NCBI RefSeq assembly: GCF_000308755.1
Contig: NZ_BAGF01000058.1
Location: forward strand, 204,247-268,246
DNA: 64,000 nt
Origin: Nocardia pneumoniae NBRC 100136
GTDB lineage: Bacteria; Actinomycetota; Actinomycetes; Mycobacteriales; Mycobacteriaceae
Reading direction: 5' to 3'
The position numbers and the translations under genes were made by a program. A model generated the notes under the pieces. It was given only the letters and a program-made list of their open reading frames with translations, ran no database searches and was not told the DNA's origin. Below, piece after piece: positions 40,244-51,517 of the stretch (positions within the stretch are counted from its first letter, which is position 1; every line of letters begins with the position of its first letter).

Positions 40244-40513
40244 TGCCTGACCCCCTTTCGTCGTGCCGTTCCCGTCGATCGCCGAACCGAACCAGGTAGC
40301 CGCCGTGCCTGCCCCGCGCCGGGCTACGACGCCCCCGCTACGCCACCGCCACTCCCCTGGCGGACAGGCGCTGAGCACCGCGCCCGATCCGAGGAGTCTA
40401 CGAACCTCGCGGGTTGGGTGGTGAGGGTGGTGCCGCCGCCGCGTACGCCGGTGCCACAGAAGGGGACGTAGCAGTCTTTTAGCTACCCACGCCGCGGCGG
40501 CTGGAATCATAAA

Positions 40514-40554
40514 CGGCCGCCGCTCCTGCGACGAGGTCGCGGGAGCGGCGGCCG
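40514..40554 (-). terminator. Strong terminator of the DHA2 exporter gene
   Basis: A 19-bp stem (with one wobble) and a GAG loop, followed on the minus strand by TTTATGATT. It is the only structured element in the gap 40244-40575, where no gene or fluoride riboswitch could be made out. Confidence 0.85.
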
Positions 40555-40575
40555 CCGGATGGACGGGCCTTGGCG

Positions 40576-42075
40576 TCAGTGAGCGAGTACCGGCTCACCC
40601 TCTGCGGGCACGGGTGCGGTACTCGGCATGAGCACCGCGGTGAGGAAGGCACCTGCCACGAAGATCGCGGTGGCCCACCAGAAGCTGGTGGTGTAGCTCT
40701 CGATCGCGGCCTGGGCGATGGTCAGTGGATCCGGCTTGCGGACCGACAGGTAGTCCTCGGCCGCGGAGGCGGCGATGGTGCTGAGCAGGGCCGTGCCGAT
40801 CGACCCGCCGACCTGCTGGCTGGTGTTGATCATGGCCGAGGCCACGCCCGCGTCCTCATGCTGCACGCCCGAGGTGGCGCCCTGGAAGGCGACCGACATG
40901 GCGCCGCCGAGGCCGAGACCCAGCAAGATCAGGGCGGGCAGGATGTGGGTGGCATAGCCGGTGTCCAAACCGATCCGGGTCAACCAGGCCATGCCTGCCG
41001 CCGCGACCAGGAAGCCGCCGCTGACCACGATCTTCGGTCCGATCTTCGGCATCAGCAGCGACGGGGCGGTGGTCGAGGAGGCGACCATCGCCGCGACCAT
41101 CGGCAGGAACGCCACGCCGGTCATGATCGGCGAGTAGCCCAGCGTCAGCTGCATGTAGTAGGTGAGGAACAGGAAGATGGCGAACATCCCGATGCCCATG
41201 ACGAAGACCGTCAGGTAGGAGGTGCCACGCATCCGGTCGAGCACGATCCGCACCGGAAGCAGCGGATGCGCGACCCGGGTCTCCAGCCAGGCGAACACCG
41301 CGATCAGCGCGGCGCCGCCGATCAGGAAGGCGAGCGTGACGCCGTTGCTCCACCCGTCCGATTCCGCGTGCGAGAACCCGTAGACGATGCCGAACAGGCC
41401 CGCGGTGACCACGATGGTGCCGGGGATGTCGAGCTTGGGCCGCTCGGTGCTCGCATGCTTGGCCAGCAGCAGTACCGCGCCGACCAGCGCGACGGCCGCG
41501 AAGGCCAGGTTGACGAACATCACCCAGCGCCACGACGCCCATTCGGTGAGCGCGCCGCCGAGCAGCAGGCCGATGGCGCCGCCGGTACCGGCGACCGCGC
41601 CGAAGATGCCGAACGCTTTCGCCCGCTCGGACGGTTCGGTGAAGGTCACGGTGAGCAGCGACAACGCGGCGGGCGCCAGCAGCGCGCCGAAGACACCTTG
41701 ACCGACGCGTGCCGCGACGAGCATCTCGAAGCTGGTGGCCGCGCCGCCGATCGCGGAGGCCACCGCGAAACCGACCAGGCCGATGATGAAGGTGTTACGC
41801 CTGCCGAACAGGTCACTGAGCCGTCCGCCGAGCAGCAGGAGGCTGCCGAACGCCAGCGCGTACCCGGTGACCACCCACGAGCGGTCGCCGTCGCTGAAGC
41901 CGAGGTCCTGCTGGGCCGCGGGCAGCGCGATGTTCACCACGGTCGCGTCGAGCACGACCATGAGCTGAGCGACGCCGAGGACGGCGAGTACCCACCAGCG
42001 CAGCGCGTGCGAGCCGCGCCTGCCGCTTCCCGTCTTCTCGGGCGCGGGCGCCCCACGGTCGATCGCGGTAGTCAT
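40576..42075 (-). CDS. DHA2 family MFS multidrug exporter
   Basis: 499 aa, 14-helix drug:H+ antiporter. Motifs: DATVVNIALPAAQQDLGFSD in helix 1, SWVVTGYALAFGSLLLLGGR, LSDLFGRRN in loop 2-3, and the antiporter motif C segment GTGGAIGLLLGGALTEWASW. ATG 42075 (MTTAIDRG) is preferred to an upstream in-frame ATG. Divergent from a TetR gene; arms TCTATCA and TGATAGA in the shared region may be the operator. Confidence 0.92.
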   Translation of the reverse strand: MTTAIDRGAPAPEKTGSGRRGSHALRWWVLAVLGVAQLMVVLDATVVNIALPAAQQDLGFSDGDRSWVVTGYALAFGSLLLLGGRLSDLFGRRNTFIIGLVGFAVASAIGGAATSFEMLVAARVGQGVFGALLAPAALSLLTVTFTEPSERAKAFGIFGAVAGTGGAIGLLLGGALTEWASWRWVMFVNLAFAAVALVGAVLLLAKHASTERPKLDIPGTIVVTAGLFGIVYGFSHAESDGWSNGVTLAFLIGGAALIAVFAWLETRVAHPLLPVRIVLDRMRGTSYLTVFVMGIGMFAIFLFLTYYMQLTLGYSPIMTGVAFLPMVAAMVASSTTAPSLLMPKIGPKIVVSGGFLVAAAGMAWLTRIGLDTGYATHILPALILLGLGLGGAMSVAFQGATSGVQHEDAGVASAMINTSQQVGGSIGTALLSTIAASAAEDYLSVRKPDPLTIAQAAIESYTTSFWWATAIFVAGAFLTAVLMPSTAPVPAEGEPVLAH

Positions 42076-42191
42076 GTGTCCCCTTTGTCTCGAGCGTTGA
42101 TCCGGAGGTGATAGCTCCACTTACCGAGAAATCTATCACGTTAACGGAGACAACGCCTCCACTTAATCCCGGACATTGATAGAATGGCTAT

Positions 42192-42872
42192 GTGAATCAC
42201 GCCACGGTCGCCTCTGCACCCCGGCGCCTGCGGGCCGATGCCGCGCGCAATCAACAGCGGATCATCGCCGCGGCGCGCGAACTGTTCGCCGATCACGGGC
42301 TCGAGATCACCCTCGACGACGTGGCCGAGCGTGCGGGCGTCGGCGTCGGCACGGTCTACCGCCGCTTCGCGAACAAGAAGGAACTGATCGTCGAAGTCTT
42401 CGAGCAGAACCTGAACGAGTTCGCCGACGCCGCCGACGCCGCCTACCGACATCCCGATCCCTGGTTCGGACTGGTCGAGTTCTTCGAGTACGCCTGTCGG
42501 CATATGGCGACCAACCGCGGGTTCAGCGAGGTGATGCTCGAACTCGAAGAGGACGATACCGACCGTTTCGTCGTCGTGCGCGATCGGATCAAGCCCACCG
42601 TGACGGCCATCTGCGCGCGAGCGCGCGACGCGGGAGTCCTCGCCGAGGGCATCGAGCCGTCGGACTTCTTCGCGCTCGTGCACATGGTCGACGGCGTGGC
42701 CGAGTTCGCGAGGCCGGTCAATCCGGATGTGTGGCAGCGCTATATGGCCATCGCGCTCAATGGCGTGCGCGCGGACGGCACGCCACGCCAGCATCTCGTC
42801 GTCCCGCCGCTGACCGACGAGGAAGTCGAACAGGCCAAGCAGCACGTGACCTGCGGGGGACGCAAGCGGTAG
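42192..42872 (+). CDS. TetR family regulator of the divergent exporter
   Basis: 226 aa. The helix-turn-helix region runs RNQQRIIAAARELFADHG to AGVGVGTVYRRFANKKELI; an all-helical ligand domain follows. GTG 42192 lies six bases after TAGAAT, a leaderless start. Divergent from the DHA2 pump, so it probably represses the pump and itself until a drug binds. Confidence 0.88.
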   Translation: MNHATVASAPRRLRADAARNQQRIIAAARELFADHGLEITLDDVAERAGVGVGTVYRRFANKKELIVEVFEQNLNEFADAADAAYRHPDPWFGLVEFFEYACRHMATNRGFSEVMLELEEDDTDRFVVVRDRIKPTVTAICARARDAGVLAEGIEPSDFFALVHMVDGVAEFARPVNPDVWQRYMAIALNGVRADGTPRQHLVVPPLTDEEVEQAKQHVTCGGRKR

Positions 42873-42926
42873 CGAAATCACGACATAAGTAGCGCGCGTC
42901 ACGATCGCTCCCGTAGAGTTGGTCAT

Positions 42927-44225
<1,299 letters not shown>

Positions 44226-44265
44226 CGCGAACGCCAGGGCCGCGGCGGGTTGCCGGATTCAGCGA

Positions 44266-45012
44266 TCAGGCGGCGAGGATCTCGGCGACGAGGTGCGGCA
44301 CGGCGGTTCCGATGGGCTCACGGATGATCTCGGTGGCCAGTTCGTCATACGGCGTCGGCTCGGCGTTGACGATGACCAAGTCGGCGCCGCCGCGCACGGC
44401 GACCGCGCACATCGACGCGGCGGGTTCCACCTGCAACGACGTTCCGATGGCCAGGAAGATGTCGCTGGTCTCCGCGGTGATGACGGCCTTGGCCATGGTG
44501 CGCCGGTCCATCTGCTGGCCGAACATCACGGTGGCGGCCTTCAGGATGCCGCCGCAGCCGGGACAGGGCGGATCGGGTTCGCCCGCGCTCACGCGCTCGA
44601 GCGTGGCGGCCATCGTGGTCTGGTAGTCGCAGTCGACGCAGACCACGTCGAACATGTTGCCGTGGATCTCGATCACCCGCTCCGGCGATGACCCCGCCCG
44701 CTGGTGCAAGCGGTCGATGTTCTGCGTGATGATGGTGACCGCCCGACCGGCTCGTTCCAGATCGGCCAGCGCGTTGTGCGCCGGGTTCGGCACCGCCTGC
44801 CACGCCGGATTGTCCCGGCGGGCCAGCCAGGCACGCTTGCGCAGTTCCGGGTCGGACACATAGTTCTGGTAGGTGGAAAGCAGTTCGGCGATCGGGTCTT
44901 TCGTCCAGACCCCGCGCGGGCCGCGGAAATCCGGGATACCGGAATCGGTGGAGATGCCCGCGCCGGTGAGCACCCCGATCCGGCCGGTACGACTGCGCCA
45001 CTCGGTCGTCAT
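44266..45012 (-). CDS. Sirtuin-family NAD-dependent protein deacylase
   Basis: 248 aa. NAD-binding GVLTGAGISTDSGIPDFRG at the N-terminus, ITQNIDRLHQRAGS, the catalytic histidine in EIHGNMFDVVC, a zinc site (CVDC, CPGCG), and IGTSLQVEPAA in the Rossmann part. A class II/III-like bacterial sirtuin acting on acyl-lysine. Convergent with the lactone oxidase. Confidence 0.9.
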   Translation of the reverse strand: MTTEWRSRTGRIGVLTGAGISTDSGIPDFRGPRGVWTKDPIAELLSTYQNYVSDPELRKRAWLARRDNPAWQAVPNPAHNALADLERAGRAVTIITQNIDRLHQRAGSSPERVIEIHGNMFDVVCVDCDYQTTMAATLERVSAGEPDPPCPGCGGILKAATVMFGQQMDRRTMAKAVITAETSDIFLAIGTSLQVEPAASMCAVAVRGGADLVIVNAEPTPYDELATEIIREPIGTAVPHLVAEILAA

Positions 45013-45118
45013 GCCTGCCAGCCTAGGGGCACCGGGTGACGCGACCATGAATAGACGATGAGAGATTGTTACTGTTATCATCTCATTATCTTGAGCCGGT
45101 CGATCAAGGGAGATCACG

Positions 45119-46027
45119 ATGACCGCGTCCGTCGCACCCGAAGCCACCGAACGAGCGCTCCCGCCCCGCCGCCCGATCCGACCGGGCACCCGGATGTGGG
45201 ACGAGACCGGCCTGATCACGTTCTCGCTCACCGCGGGCTCGGCCTTCCTGCTGCAGACCATGGAGCCGACCATCTCCGCGGTGGTCGACGAGTACTCCAC
45301 CTTCCGCACCGACCCGATGGGCCGTGCCGTGCGCAGCCTGGCCTCGGTGATGATGTGGGTCTACGGCGGCGAGGAGGCGCTCGCCGAGGCCGACCGGCTC
45401 CGGGAACTGCACGCGTCGCTGAACACCACCGACGCCAAGGGGGTGCGGCACACCGCGCTGTCCAGCGGTCCGTGGGCCTGGGTGCTGCACACCGGGACGT
45501 TCGCATTCACCGAGAGCGCGGAATACTTCGCCCGCCGCCCGCTCACCGCGGCCGAGAAGGAGGCGTACTTCCAGGAGACGGTGCAGCTGATGCGCAATTT
45601 CTCCGTGCCGCCCAAGGAGATCCCGGCCGACTACGCCGCGTTCGAGGAGTTCTTCGCCGACACCGTCGCCAACCACCTGGTGGCGACCGACACCGCGCGG
45701 GACTACCTCCGGGTGATCCGGTCGGTGGCCCCGCCGAAGCAGCTGCCGCGCGCCCTACGACCGGCTTGGAAGGCGGCGGTGGCCCCGGTGGGATGGCTCC
45801 AGTATTTCGTGACGGTGGGCACCACCCCCGAGGCCGCACGGGAGAAGTTGGGCCTGACCTGGACGGCGTCCGATGAGCGCAAACTTCGAGCGCTCGGCTG
45901 GCTGATCGCGCGGATCGTCCCGCTGCTTCCGGAACGGCTGCGCTACTTCCCGATCGCCTATGAGGCACGCCGCCTGGAACACGACCGCAGGCGACTGCGC
46001 AAGATGATCGATATGCGTCCGATCTGA
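45119..46027 (+). CDS. Oxygenase MpaB family protein (DUF2236)
   Basis: 302 aa, mostly helical. DUF2236 hallmarks: an early Arg/Asp-containing segment, VLHTGTFAFTESAEYF with the conserved histidine, and later VANHLVATDTARDYLRV. MpaB-type relatives are haem or iron oxygenases (latex-clearing protein family). ATG 45119 follows GGGAG. An inverted repeat ATGAGA/TCTCAT 17 nt apart (45058-45086) precedes it and may be an operator. Confidence 0.8.
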   Translation: MTASVAPEATERALPPRRPIRPGTRMWDETGLITFSLTAGSAFLLQTMEPTISAVVDEYSTFRTDPMGRAVRSLASVMMWVYGGEEALAEADRLRELHASLNTTDAKGVRHTALSSGPWAWVLHTGTFAFTESAEYFARRPLTAAEKEAYFQETVQLMRNFSVPPKEIPADYAAFEEFFADTVANHLVATDTARDYLRVIRSVAPPKQLPRALRPAWKAAVAPVGWLQYFVTVGTTPEAAREKLGLTWTASDERKLRALGWLIARIVPLLPERLRYFPIAYEARRLEHDRRRLRKMIDMRPI

Positions 46028-46445
46028 CGTGCTGGCGCGTCCTCAGGGGCGCGTTCCGGACCTCTCGTAGGCGGTGCGAGCGGCGGCGGCGTCCGGCCGC
46101 AGTTGGAATCCGAAGTGCGCCAACCTGTCCCGGAGAGACGTACCACCGTTTCACAGCGGACGGTCACGGATCATGACGGCGAACGCCGCGCCATCACCGT
46201 CCGGTCGGCTCCGCCACGCCACGGCGCCGACCTTTCGCAACGGCTGCGCGGCAACGCCTTCGGGCCGTGACCTGCGATCTTTCCGTACTTCCCCGCGTCA
46301 ACGCACGGCCCGCGGTAACGATTCGCGGCGCGCTGGTATACGTATCTCATACGCTGCGACAGCGTTTCGGCTCCACCACCACACCGGACGGCCCGTCCGG
46401 CGGCCAGCACACGCAGGCTCCACCTGTTCATCGAAAGGCGTTCGC
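46028..46445. other. Gap of ~420 nt before arsC
   Basis: No gene is supported; the open frames are serine- and arginine-rich and lack ribosome sites. A TATACGTAT sequence near 46337 and its surroundings may contain the arsC promoter. No ArsR gene is adjacent. Confidence 0.45.
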
Positions 46446-46859
46446 ATGTCCCACAAGCCCAGTGTGCTGTTCGTCTGCGTGCAGAACGCGGGCCGTTCGC
46501 AGATGGCCGCCGGGTTTCTCACCGCACTCGCCGGAGACCGGTTCGACGTGCGATCGGCGGGCAGCGCACCCGCCGAGACACTCAACGCCACCGTGGTCGA
46601 CGCCATGGCCGAGATCGGCATCGACATCTCCGGCCACACCCCCAAGCCGCTCACCGTGGACGCGGTCGGCATTTCCGACGTCGTGATCACCATGGGTTGC
46701 GGCGACGCCTGCCCGTTCTTCCCCGGTATCAGCTACCGCGACTGGGTGCTGCCGGACCCGGCCGGTCAGACCATCGACGTGGTGCGCACCATCCGCGACC
46801 ACATCCGCATCCTGGTGGAGAACCTGATCGCCGAGCTGGTCCCCGTGCCCGCACGCTGA
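46446..46859 (+). CDS. arsC: Arsenate reductase, arsenate-mycothiol transferase type
   Basis: 137 aa of the low-molecular-weight phosphatase fold. The P-loop VCVQNAGRSQM holds the catalytic Cys and Arg; VRSAGSAPAE, GIDISGHTPK and ITMGCGDACPFFPG follow, and the YRDWVLPDPAG segment carries the late Asp-Pro. It reduces arsenate through a mycothiol adduct. An intact copy of the gene that is broken at 17.8 kb. ATG 46446 has AAAGG upstream. It stands alone, without an arsenite pump nearby. Confidence 0.9.
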   Translation: MSHKPSVLFVCVQNAGRSQMAAGFLTALAGDRFDVRSAGSAPAETLNATVVDAMAEIGIDISGHTPKPLTVDAVGISDVVITMGCGDACPFFPGISYRDWVLPDPAGQTIDVVRTIRDHIRILVENLIAELVPVPAR

Positions 46860-46913
46860 ACGCTGTCCGATTCGTTCAAGACTGTCCGGCGCGCCCCTGC
46901 CTAGCCTGCCGGT

Positions 46914-47318
46914 ATGACTCCACGACTCGACGTCATCGGCATCGTCGTCACCGATGTGGCCGCCTCGGTGGCCTTCTACCGCCGTCTCGGCCTCGATTTC
47001 CCCTCGGGTGCGGAACAGGAGGGGCACGTCGAGGCCGCCCTGCCCCATGGCCTGCGGCTCACGCTGGACACCGAGGCCGTCATCAGGTCGTTCCACGCCG
47101 AGTGGACGCCGCCGACCGGAGGGGGCCGCCTGGGGATCGCGTTCCGCTGCGCCGACCCCGCGGAGGTCGACGCCGTGTACGCCGATCTGGTGGACGCCGG
47201 ATACCACGGCGAATTGAAGCCGTGGGACGCCTTCTGGGGGCAGCGGTACGCGGTGGTGCACGATCCCGACGGCAACGGCGTCGACTTGTACGCCGCGCTC
47301 CCCACGGCCGCCGAATAA
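46914..47318 (+). CDS. VOC family (glyoxalase-like) protein
   Basis: 134 aa with a vicinal-oxygen-chelate fold: VIGIVVTDVAASVAFYRRLG, a middle strand LGIAFRCADPAEVDAVYADL, and the metal-site end VVHDPDGNGVDLYAALP. ATG 46914 lies six bases after TAGCCT (leaderless). Convergent with an AraC gene. Substrate unknown. Confidence 0.85.
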   Translation: MTPRLDVIGIVVTDVAASVAFYRRLGLDFPSGAEQEGHVEAALPHGLRLTLDTEAVIRSFHAEWTPPTGGGRLGIAFRCADPAEVDAVYADLVDAGYHGELKPWDAFWGQRYAVVHDPDGNGVDLYAALPTAAE

Positions 47319-47383
47319 CGCCTGTCGCGCCGTCGAAGTCGGCGCGCCGGTGGGCTTGATCGCGCCCGGGGAGCTCGGATCGC

Positions 47384-48097
47384 CTAGGACCGGGCGAGCA
47401 ACTCACCCAAGGGAATCCCGGCCAGCGCGCGCACCTCTCGGGACAGGTGCGCCTGGTCGGCGAATCCCGCCAGCGTCGCGGTGTCCGCGAGCGGGACGCC
47501 GTTGCGCGCCGCGGCCAGGGCACGTTGCAGGCGCAGCACCCTGGCCAGCGTCTTCGGGCCGTAGCCGAATGCGGCCAGCGAGCGCCGGTGCAGGGTTCGC
47601 TCGCCCAGCCCCGCCGCGTCGGCGACCGCGGCCACCGGCCACCCGGCCGCCAGAGCGTCGACCACGCGCCGCATGAGCGGATCGGCGCGTTCGGCATCGG
47701 CCGACCGCCGCAGCACGATTCGTTCCAGCGCCACGCTCTGATCGTCGGCGGACTCGAGCTGACCGATCAGCCGCCGGACCGCCGCCGACGGCCACAGATC
47801 CGCGAGATCGACCCGCTGGTTCAGCAGTTCGGACGCTGGGACGCCGAGCAGCGCGGGCGCGGTGCCCGGGAAGAACCGGATGCCGATGTACCGGCCGCCG
47901 TGCGGCTCGGCGGGGTGGTAGGCCTGCGTGTCCGGACCCGCGACGACCAGCCGCCCCGCCATCCAGATCAGATCCATGCACCCGTCCGGCAGCACGGGCA
48001 GCGCCGGACTGCGTCCATCGACGGTTTTGGTCCACAGCACGGCGCCCTCGTACCGCGACCTCCGCTCGCGGTAAGCGCCCGCTCCGACCTCGTTCAC
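47384..48097 (-). CDS. AraC family transcriptional regulator
   Basis: 237 aa. An N-terminal sensor of the DUF6597 kind (LPDGCMDLIWMAGRLVVAGP, then RYIGIRFFPG) and a C-terminal double helix-turn-helix (VADAAGLGERTLHRRSLAAF; GFADQAHLSREVRALAG). GTG 48097 start. Target genes not evident; the VOC gene is its convergent neighbour. Confidence 0.85.
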   Translation of the reverse strand: MNEVGAGAYRERRSRYEGAVLWTKTVDGRSPALPVLPDGCMDLIWMAGRLVVAGPDTQAYHPAEPHGGRYIGIRFFPGTAPALLGVPASELLNQRVDLADLWPSAAVRRLIGQLESADDQSVALERIVLRRSADAERADPLMRRVVDALAAGWPVAAVADAAGLGERTLHRRSLAAFGYGPKTLARVLRLQRALAAARNGVPLADTATLAGFADQAHLSREVRALAGIPLGELLARS

Positions 48098-48225
48098 GCC
48101 GCCGACGCTACGTCAGCCCACCGACAGTTCTGCGCCCCTCGCGCGCCTTCGGCGCACGACCTCGATCATCCGGACGTACCATCCGACCATGCTCCGCTGC
48201 GGGGACCGATTCGCTTCCGGTTCGA

Positions 48226-48723
48226 TCAGCGAGCGGGCGCAGGGATCGGGACGATGCCGCGCGGCACGACCCGGAGGTAGGGATGGGGATGGGCCGCGGC
48301 GATTTTCGACGCCGGATCCTTGCACGCGACGGTGACGTCACCATTCGGCGCGGAGGAAAACGTCCACAGCGTCATCCATTCCGTGCCGCCGACCGTCTCG
48401 GTCTTCTTCACGTCCGATGAACGCAGATCTTCATTCCGTCCGGAACTATCGGTAACCGTGCAGCGAATACCGTTGGCGGCCTGACCCCATGCCGCCGGTG
48501 CCCGGATATCGAGCACCGCGTCCTCGGGCACCGGGACCTTCTTGGTGTCACCGAGCAAAACGCGGACCACGCCACCCGCTTCGTCGTGGTCGCGTGCGGC
48601 TGTGGTCGTCGCCGCGGCGACCGCGCTCGTCGATGCCGATTCCGTGCTCGCGGGCTGGTCGTCGGAACACCCGACCACGGTCACGGCGAAAAGCGCGGGA
48701 AGCGCCAGCCAGCTCAGTTTCAC
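48226..48723 (-). CDS. Secreted lipoprotein of unknown function
   Basis: About 165 aa with a signal sequence (LSWLALPALFAVTVVGCSDD) whose lipobox cysteine is followed by a Ser/Thr/Ala-rich linker. The C-terminal ~110 residues are beta-rich, with two cysteines (GIRCTV, VACKDP). GTG 48723 gives the best signal peptide. Probably anchored outside the membrane. No family recognised. Confidence 0.75.
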   Translation of the reverse strand: MKLSWLALPALFAVTVVGCSDDQPASTESASTSAVAAATTTAARDHDEAGGVVRVLLGDTKKVPVPEDAVLDIRAPAAWGQAANGIRCTVTDSSGRNEDLRSSDVKKTETVGGTEWMTLWTFSSAPNGDVTVACKDPASKIAAAHPHPYLRVVPRGIVPIPAPAR

Positions 48724-49028
48724 AGTCGGACCTCTCGTCGCGCCCATTCGCCAGGCGATTGGTTCGGATCAGCCAGAGCACTGAGCATGACAACGTCGAC
48801 GGGGAAAATCCTGGCTACACGCCGAGCAATCGGCAATTGGACGGCAATCGTCCGAATTCGCGTCTCGGCGCGCTTTTCCGCGACTCGTGCCGTCACGCCC
48901 GCGCCGGGTTCGGAGAAGGGCATTGCCCATGACGCCGCTGGATCCGCATAGTGTGTCGGTAGGTGATCATCGGGAGGCCACCATGGCGACACAGCCGGGG
49001 GGACGCGGCGCGGGGGCGGAGCACGGCC

Positions 49029-50453
49029 ATGTCTGACGACCAGGGAATGACCGGCTCGCGCACACTGCGCGCCGCCACACTGAGCGGTTACCGCGAAGCC
49101 GCGGTCACCGCCGCGCCCGCCATGCGGCCGGTGCTGATCACCGTGGCTGTCCTGATCGCCGTGGCGCTGGCCTACGAGGCCGACGCCACCTCACACGACG
49201 GCGTCGATCACAGCTGGTTCGCCGCCCTCGCGCTGTCCGGCCTGTTCATCGCCCGCGGGCTGCATCTGCGTCGTCCGATCACCCTGCCGCACGGCACGTC
49301 CGCGGTGCTCGTGCTGGCGATCGCCCACCTCGCCTACCGGGCCGAGCACCCCGGCGCGGGCTTCGTCCTGTTGTCCGCCACGGGCTTCGTGCTGGTGCTG
49401 CCGCTGTCGAGCAAACCGCAGCCCGAGGAGTTGGCTCGGGTGGCCGAACTGGTCGGCCGCACCGAGGACGACCCGCTGGCACCGTTCGCGCTGCATTCAT
49501 CCAAGTCCTATTTCTTCCACGCGTCGTCCACCGCGGCGATCGGGTATCGCACCCGCTTCGGCATCGCGGTCGTCGCGGGCGACCCGATCGGCGACCGCGC
49601 CGCCTTCCCCGAACTGGTCACGGCGTTCTCCGAATTCGCGGCCGACCGCGGCTGGCGCGTCGCCGTGTTGGGCGCGAGCCCCGCACTGGCCGACCTGTGG
49701 CGGCTGCGCGCGCTGGAACACCGCGGGCTGCACGCGGTCCCGATCGGCCGCGACGTGGTGCTCGACGTCGACCGGTTCACCCTCGTCGGGCGCAAGTTCC
49801 GCAATCTGCGCCAAGCCGTGAACCGCACCAAGAACTCCGGCGTCACCACCGAGGTGGTGTACGAATCGGCGTTGACCGAGGCGCGGCGCCGAGAACTGCT
49901 GGCCATCGTCGACGAATGGGGCCGGGGCAGGCAGAACCGGGGCTTCTCGATGATCCTGGATCATCTGCTCGACGGACGAAACCCGAACATGCTGGTCGTC
50001 ATCGCCGACCACCCGGAGGGCCGTCCCGCGGGCTTCCAGCGCTACGGCAGTTCCGGGCACGGGCGGGAACTGAGCCTCGACGTCCCGTGGCGGCGCAAGG
50101 ACGCGCCCAACGGGCTGGACGAACGCATGATCGTGGATCTGGTCGATTACGCGAAAGCGCACGACATCCGCCGGATCTCGCTGGCTTTCGCTCCGTTTCC
50201 CGAACTGTTCGCCGAGAAACGCAGATCGCGCACGGCCGAGCTGCTCTCCCTGGTCGTGCACCTGGGCGATCCGCTGATCCGGCTGGAATCGCTCTACCGG
50301 TTCCTGCGCAAATTCCACGCGCTGTCGCGGCCGCGCTACGTACTGATCCGCTGGCGCGAGGTGGTGGTCGCCGCCGCGGCCCTGCTGACCCTGGAGTTCG
50401 CGCCGCACCGCCGTGAGTACCCGACCGTATCCCAAGGAGCGTCATGGAACTGA
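49029..50453 (+). CDS. DUF2156 membrane protein (phosphatidylglycerol lysyltransferase-like)
   Basis: 474 aa. Two to four hydrophobic helices at ~30-130, then a DUF2156 domain with tandem GNAT-like halves: SSKSYFFHASSTAAIGYRTR, VVAGDPIGDRAAFPEL, NRTKNSGVTTEVVYESAL and GLDERMIVDLVDYAKAH. LysX/MprF-type proteins use this domain to add amino acids to lipids, giving peptide resistance. No tRNA synthetase domain is fused. Overlaps the next gene by 10 nt. Confidence 0.82.
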   Translation: MSDDQGMTGSRTLRAATLSGYREAAVTAAPAMRPVLITVAVLIAVALAYEADATSHDGVDHSWFAALALSGLFIARGLHLRRPITLPHGTSAVLVLAIAHLAYRAEHPGAGFVLLSATGFVLVLPLSSKPQPEELARVAELVGRTEDDPLAPFALHSSKSYFFHASSTAAIGYRTRFGIAVVAGDPIGDRAAFPELVTAFSEFAADRGWRVAVLGASPALADLWRLRALEHRGLHAVPIGRDVVLDVDRFTLVGRKFRNLRQAVNRTKNSGVTTEVVYESALTEARRRELLAIVDEWGRGRQNRGFSMILDHLLDGRNPNMLVVIADHPEGRPAGFQRYGSSGHGRELSLDVPWRRKDAPNGLDERMIVDLVDYAKAHDIRRISLAFAPFPELFAEKRRSRTAELLSLVVHLGDPLIRLESLYRFLRKFHALSRPRYVLIRWREVVVAAAALLTLEFAPHRREYPTVSQGASWN

Positions 50454-51382
50454 CCCACAGCGACGTGAAAGCCGCGGCCGAGCGCGTGACGGGCCGGGTC
50501 AGGCCGGTGGCCGTGGCGCAGGCCGACAGCGCGGGCGAGCTGTGGTTCGCGCTGGAGTTCCTGCAGCACACCGGAAGCTTCAAGGCCAGGGGCGCGCTGA
50601 ACTTCCTGCTCACCCACCGGGAGAACGGCACGCTGCCGCCGGTGGGCGTGACGATCGCCTCGGGCGGAAACGCCGGGCTTGCCTGCGCGTGGGCGGCCCG
50701 CAACCAGGGCATTCGGGCGACTGTGTTCCTGCCGACCACGGCCCCGCGGGTCAAGGTGGACCGGCTGACCTCCTATGGCGCCGAAGTCCGGTTGGTGGGC
50801 ACCCAATACGCCGACGCGCTCGCCGCCAGCCGCGAGTTCGCCGACGACACTGGCGCTCTGCTCTCCCACGCCTACGACAACCCGCTCATCGCGGCGGGAG
50901 CAGGCACGCTGATGACGGAGATCCACGAGCGGATCCCCGATCTGGGCACCGTCGTCGTCGCGGTCGGCGGAGGCGGATTGTTCTCCGGCGTCGCCACCGC
51001 GGCCGATCACTACGGCGTCCGCACCGTCGCCGTGGAGCCCGCCCGCTGCCGAGCTCTGCACGCCGCGATCACGGCGGGACGGATCGTCGACGTGGAGGTC
51101 GACTCGATCGCCGCCGACTCGCTCGGCGCCCGGCGCGCCTCGGAGCTGGCGCTGGCGGCCGCACGCCGGTACGACGTCGAGTCGGTGCTGGTCGAGGACG
51201 CCGCGATCATCGCGGCCCGCCGCGGGCTGTGGCAGGAGCGCCGTATCGCGGTAGAGCACGCCGCGGCGACCGCTCTGGCCGCGATCCTCGGCGATGAACC
51301 GGCGTTCCGGCGCTCCCCTGGCGAACGGGTGTGCGTGGTTCTCTGCGGGGCGAACACCGATCCGTCGGACTTGGCCGGGTAG
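50444..51382 (+). CDS. PLP-dependent serine/threonine dehydratase family protein
   Basis: 312 aa, fold type II. The PLP lysine lies in HTGSFKARGALN near residue 47, the asparagine loop is SGGNAGLACAWAARN, and the phosphate loop AVGGGGLFSGVA is near 175. No regulatory ACT domain, so a catabolic rather than biosynthetic enzyme. ATG 50444 lies inside the DUF2156 gene's end, so the two are cotranslated, an unusual partnership. Confidence 0.88.
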   Translation: MELTHSDVKAAAERVTGRVRPVAVAQADSAGELWFALEFLQHTGSFKARGALNFLLTHRENGTLPPVGVTIASGGNAGLACAWAARNQGIRATVFLPTTAPRVKVDRLTSYGAEVRLVGTQYADALAASREFADDTGALLSHAYDNPLIAAGAGTLMTEIHERIPDLGTVVVAVGGGGLFSGVATAADHYGVRTVAVEPARCRALHAAITAGRIVDVEVDSIAADSLGARRASELALAAARRYDVESVLVEDAAIIAARRGLWQERRIAVEHAAATALAAILGDEPAFRRSPGERVCVVLCGANTDPSDLAG

Positions 51383-51517
51383 GCGTACCCGCGCCTTCGC
51401 TCCGGCTCGAGCTGGTCCGCCACGCCGAGCGACGGTTCATCGGCGTATTTCCGACGAATGGGACGATACGGGGTTAGGCTCCCCGCTGTCGTCTTCGATC
51501 CGGACGGAAGGCACACC

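Noticed and set aside
40244..40575. Fluoride riboswitch upstream of the DUF190 gene
   Set aside because: The conserved riboswitch core could not be found; only a terminator hairpin is evident.
40570..42111. 513-codon frame opposite the DHA2 exporter
   Set aside because: Low-complexity composition; the opposite strand encodes a clear 14-helix transporter.
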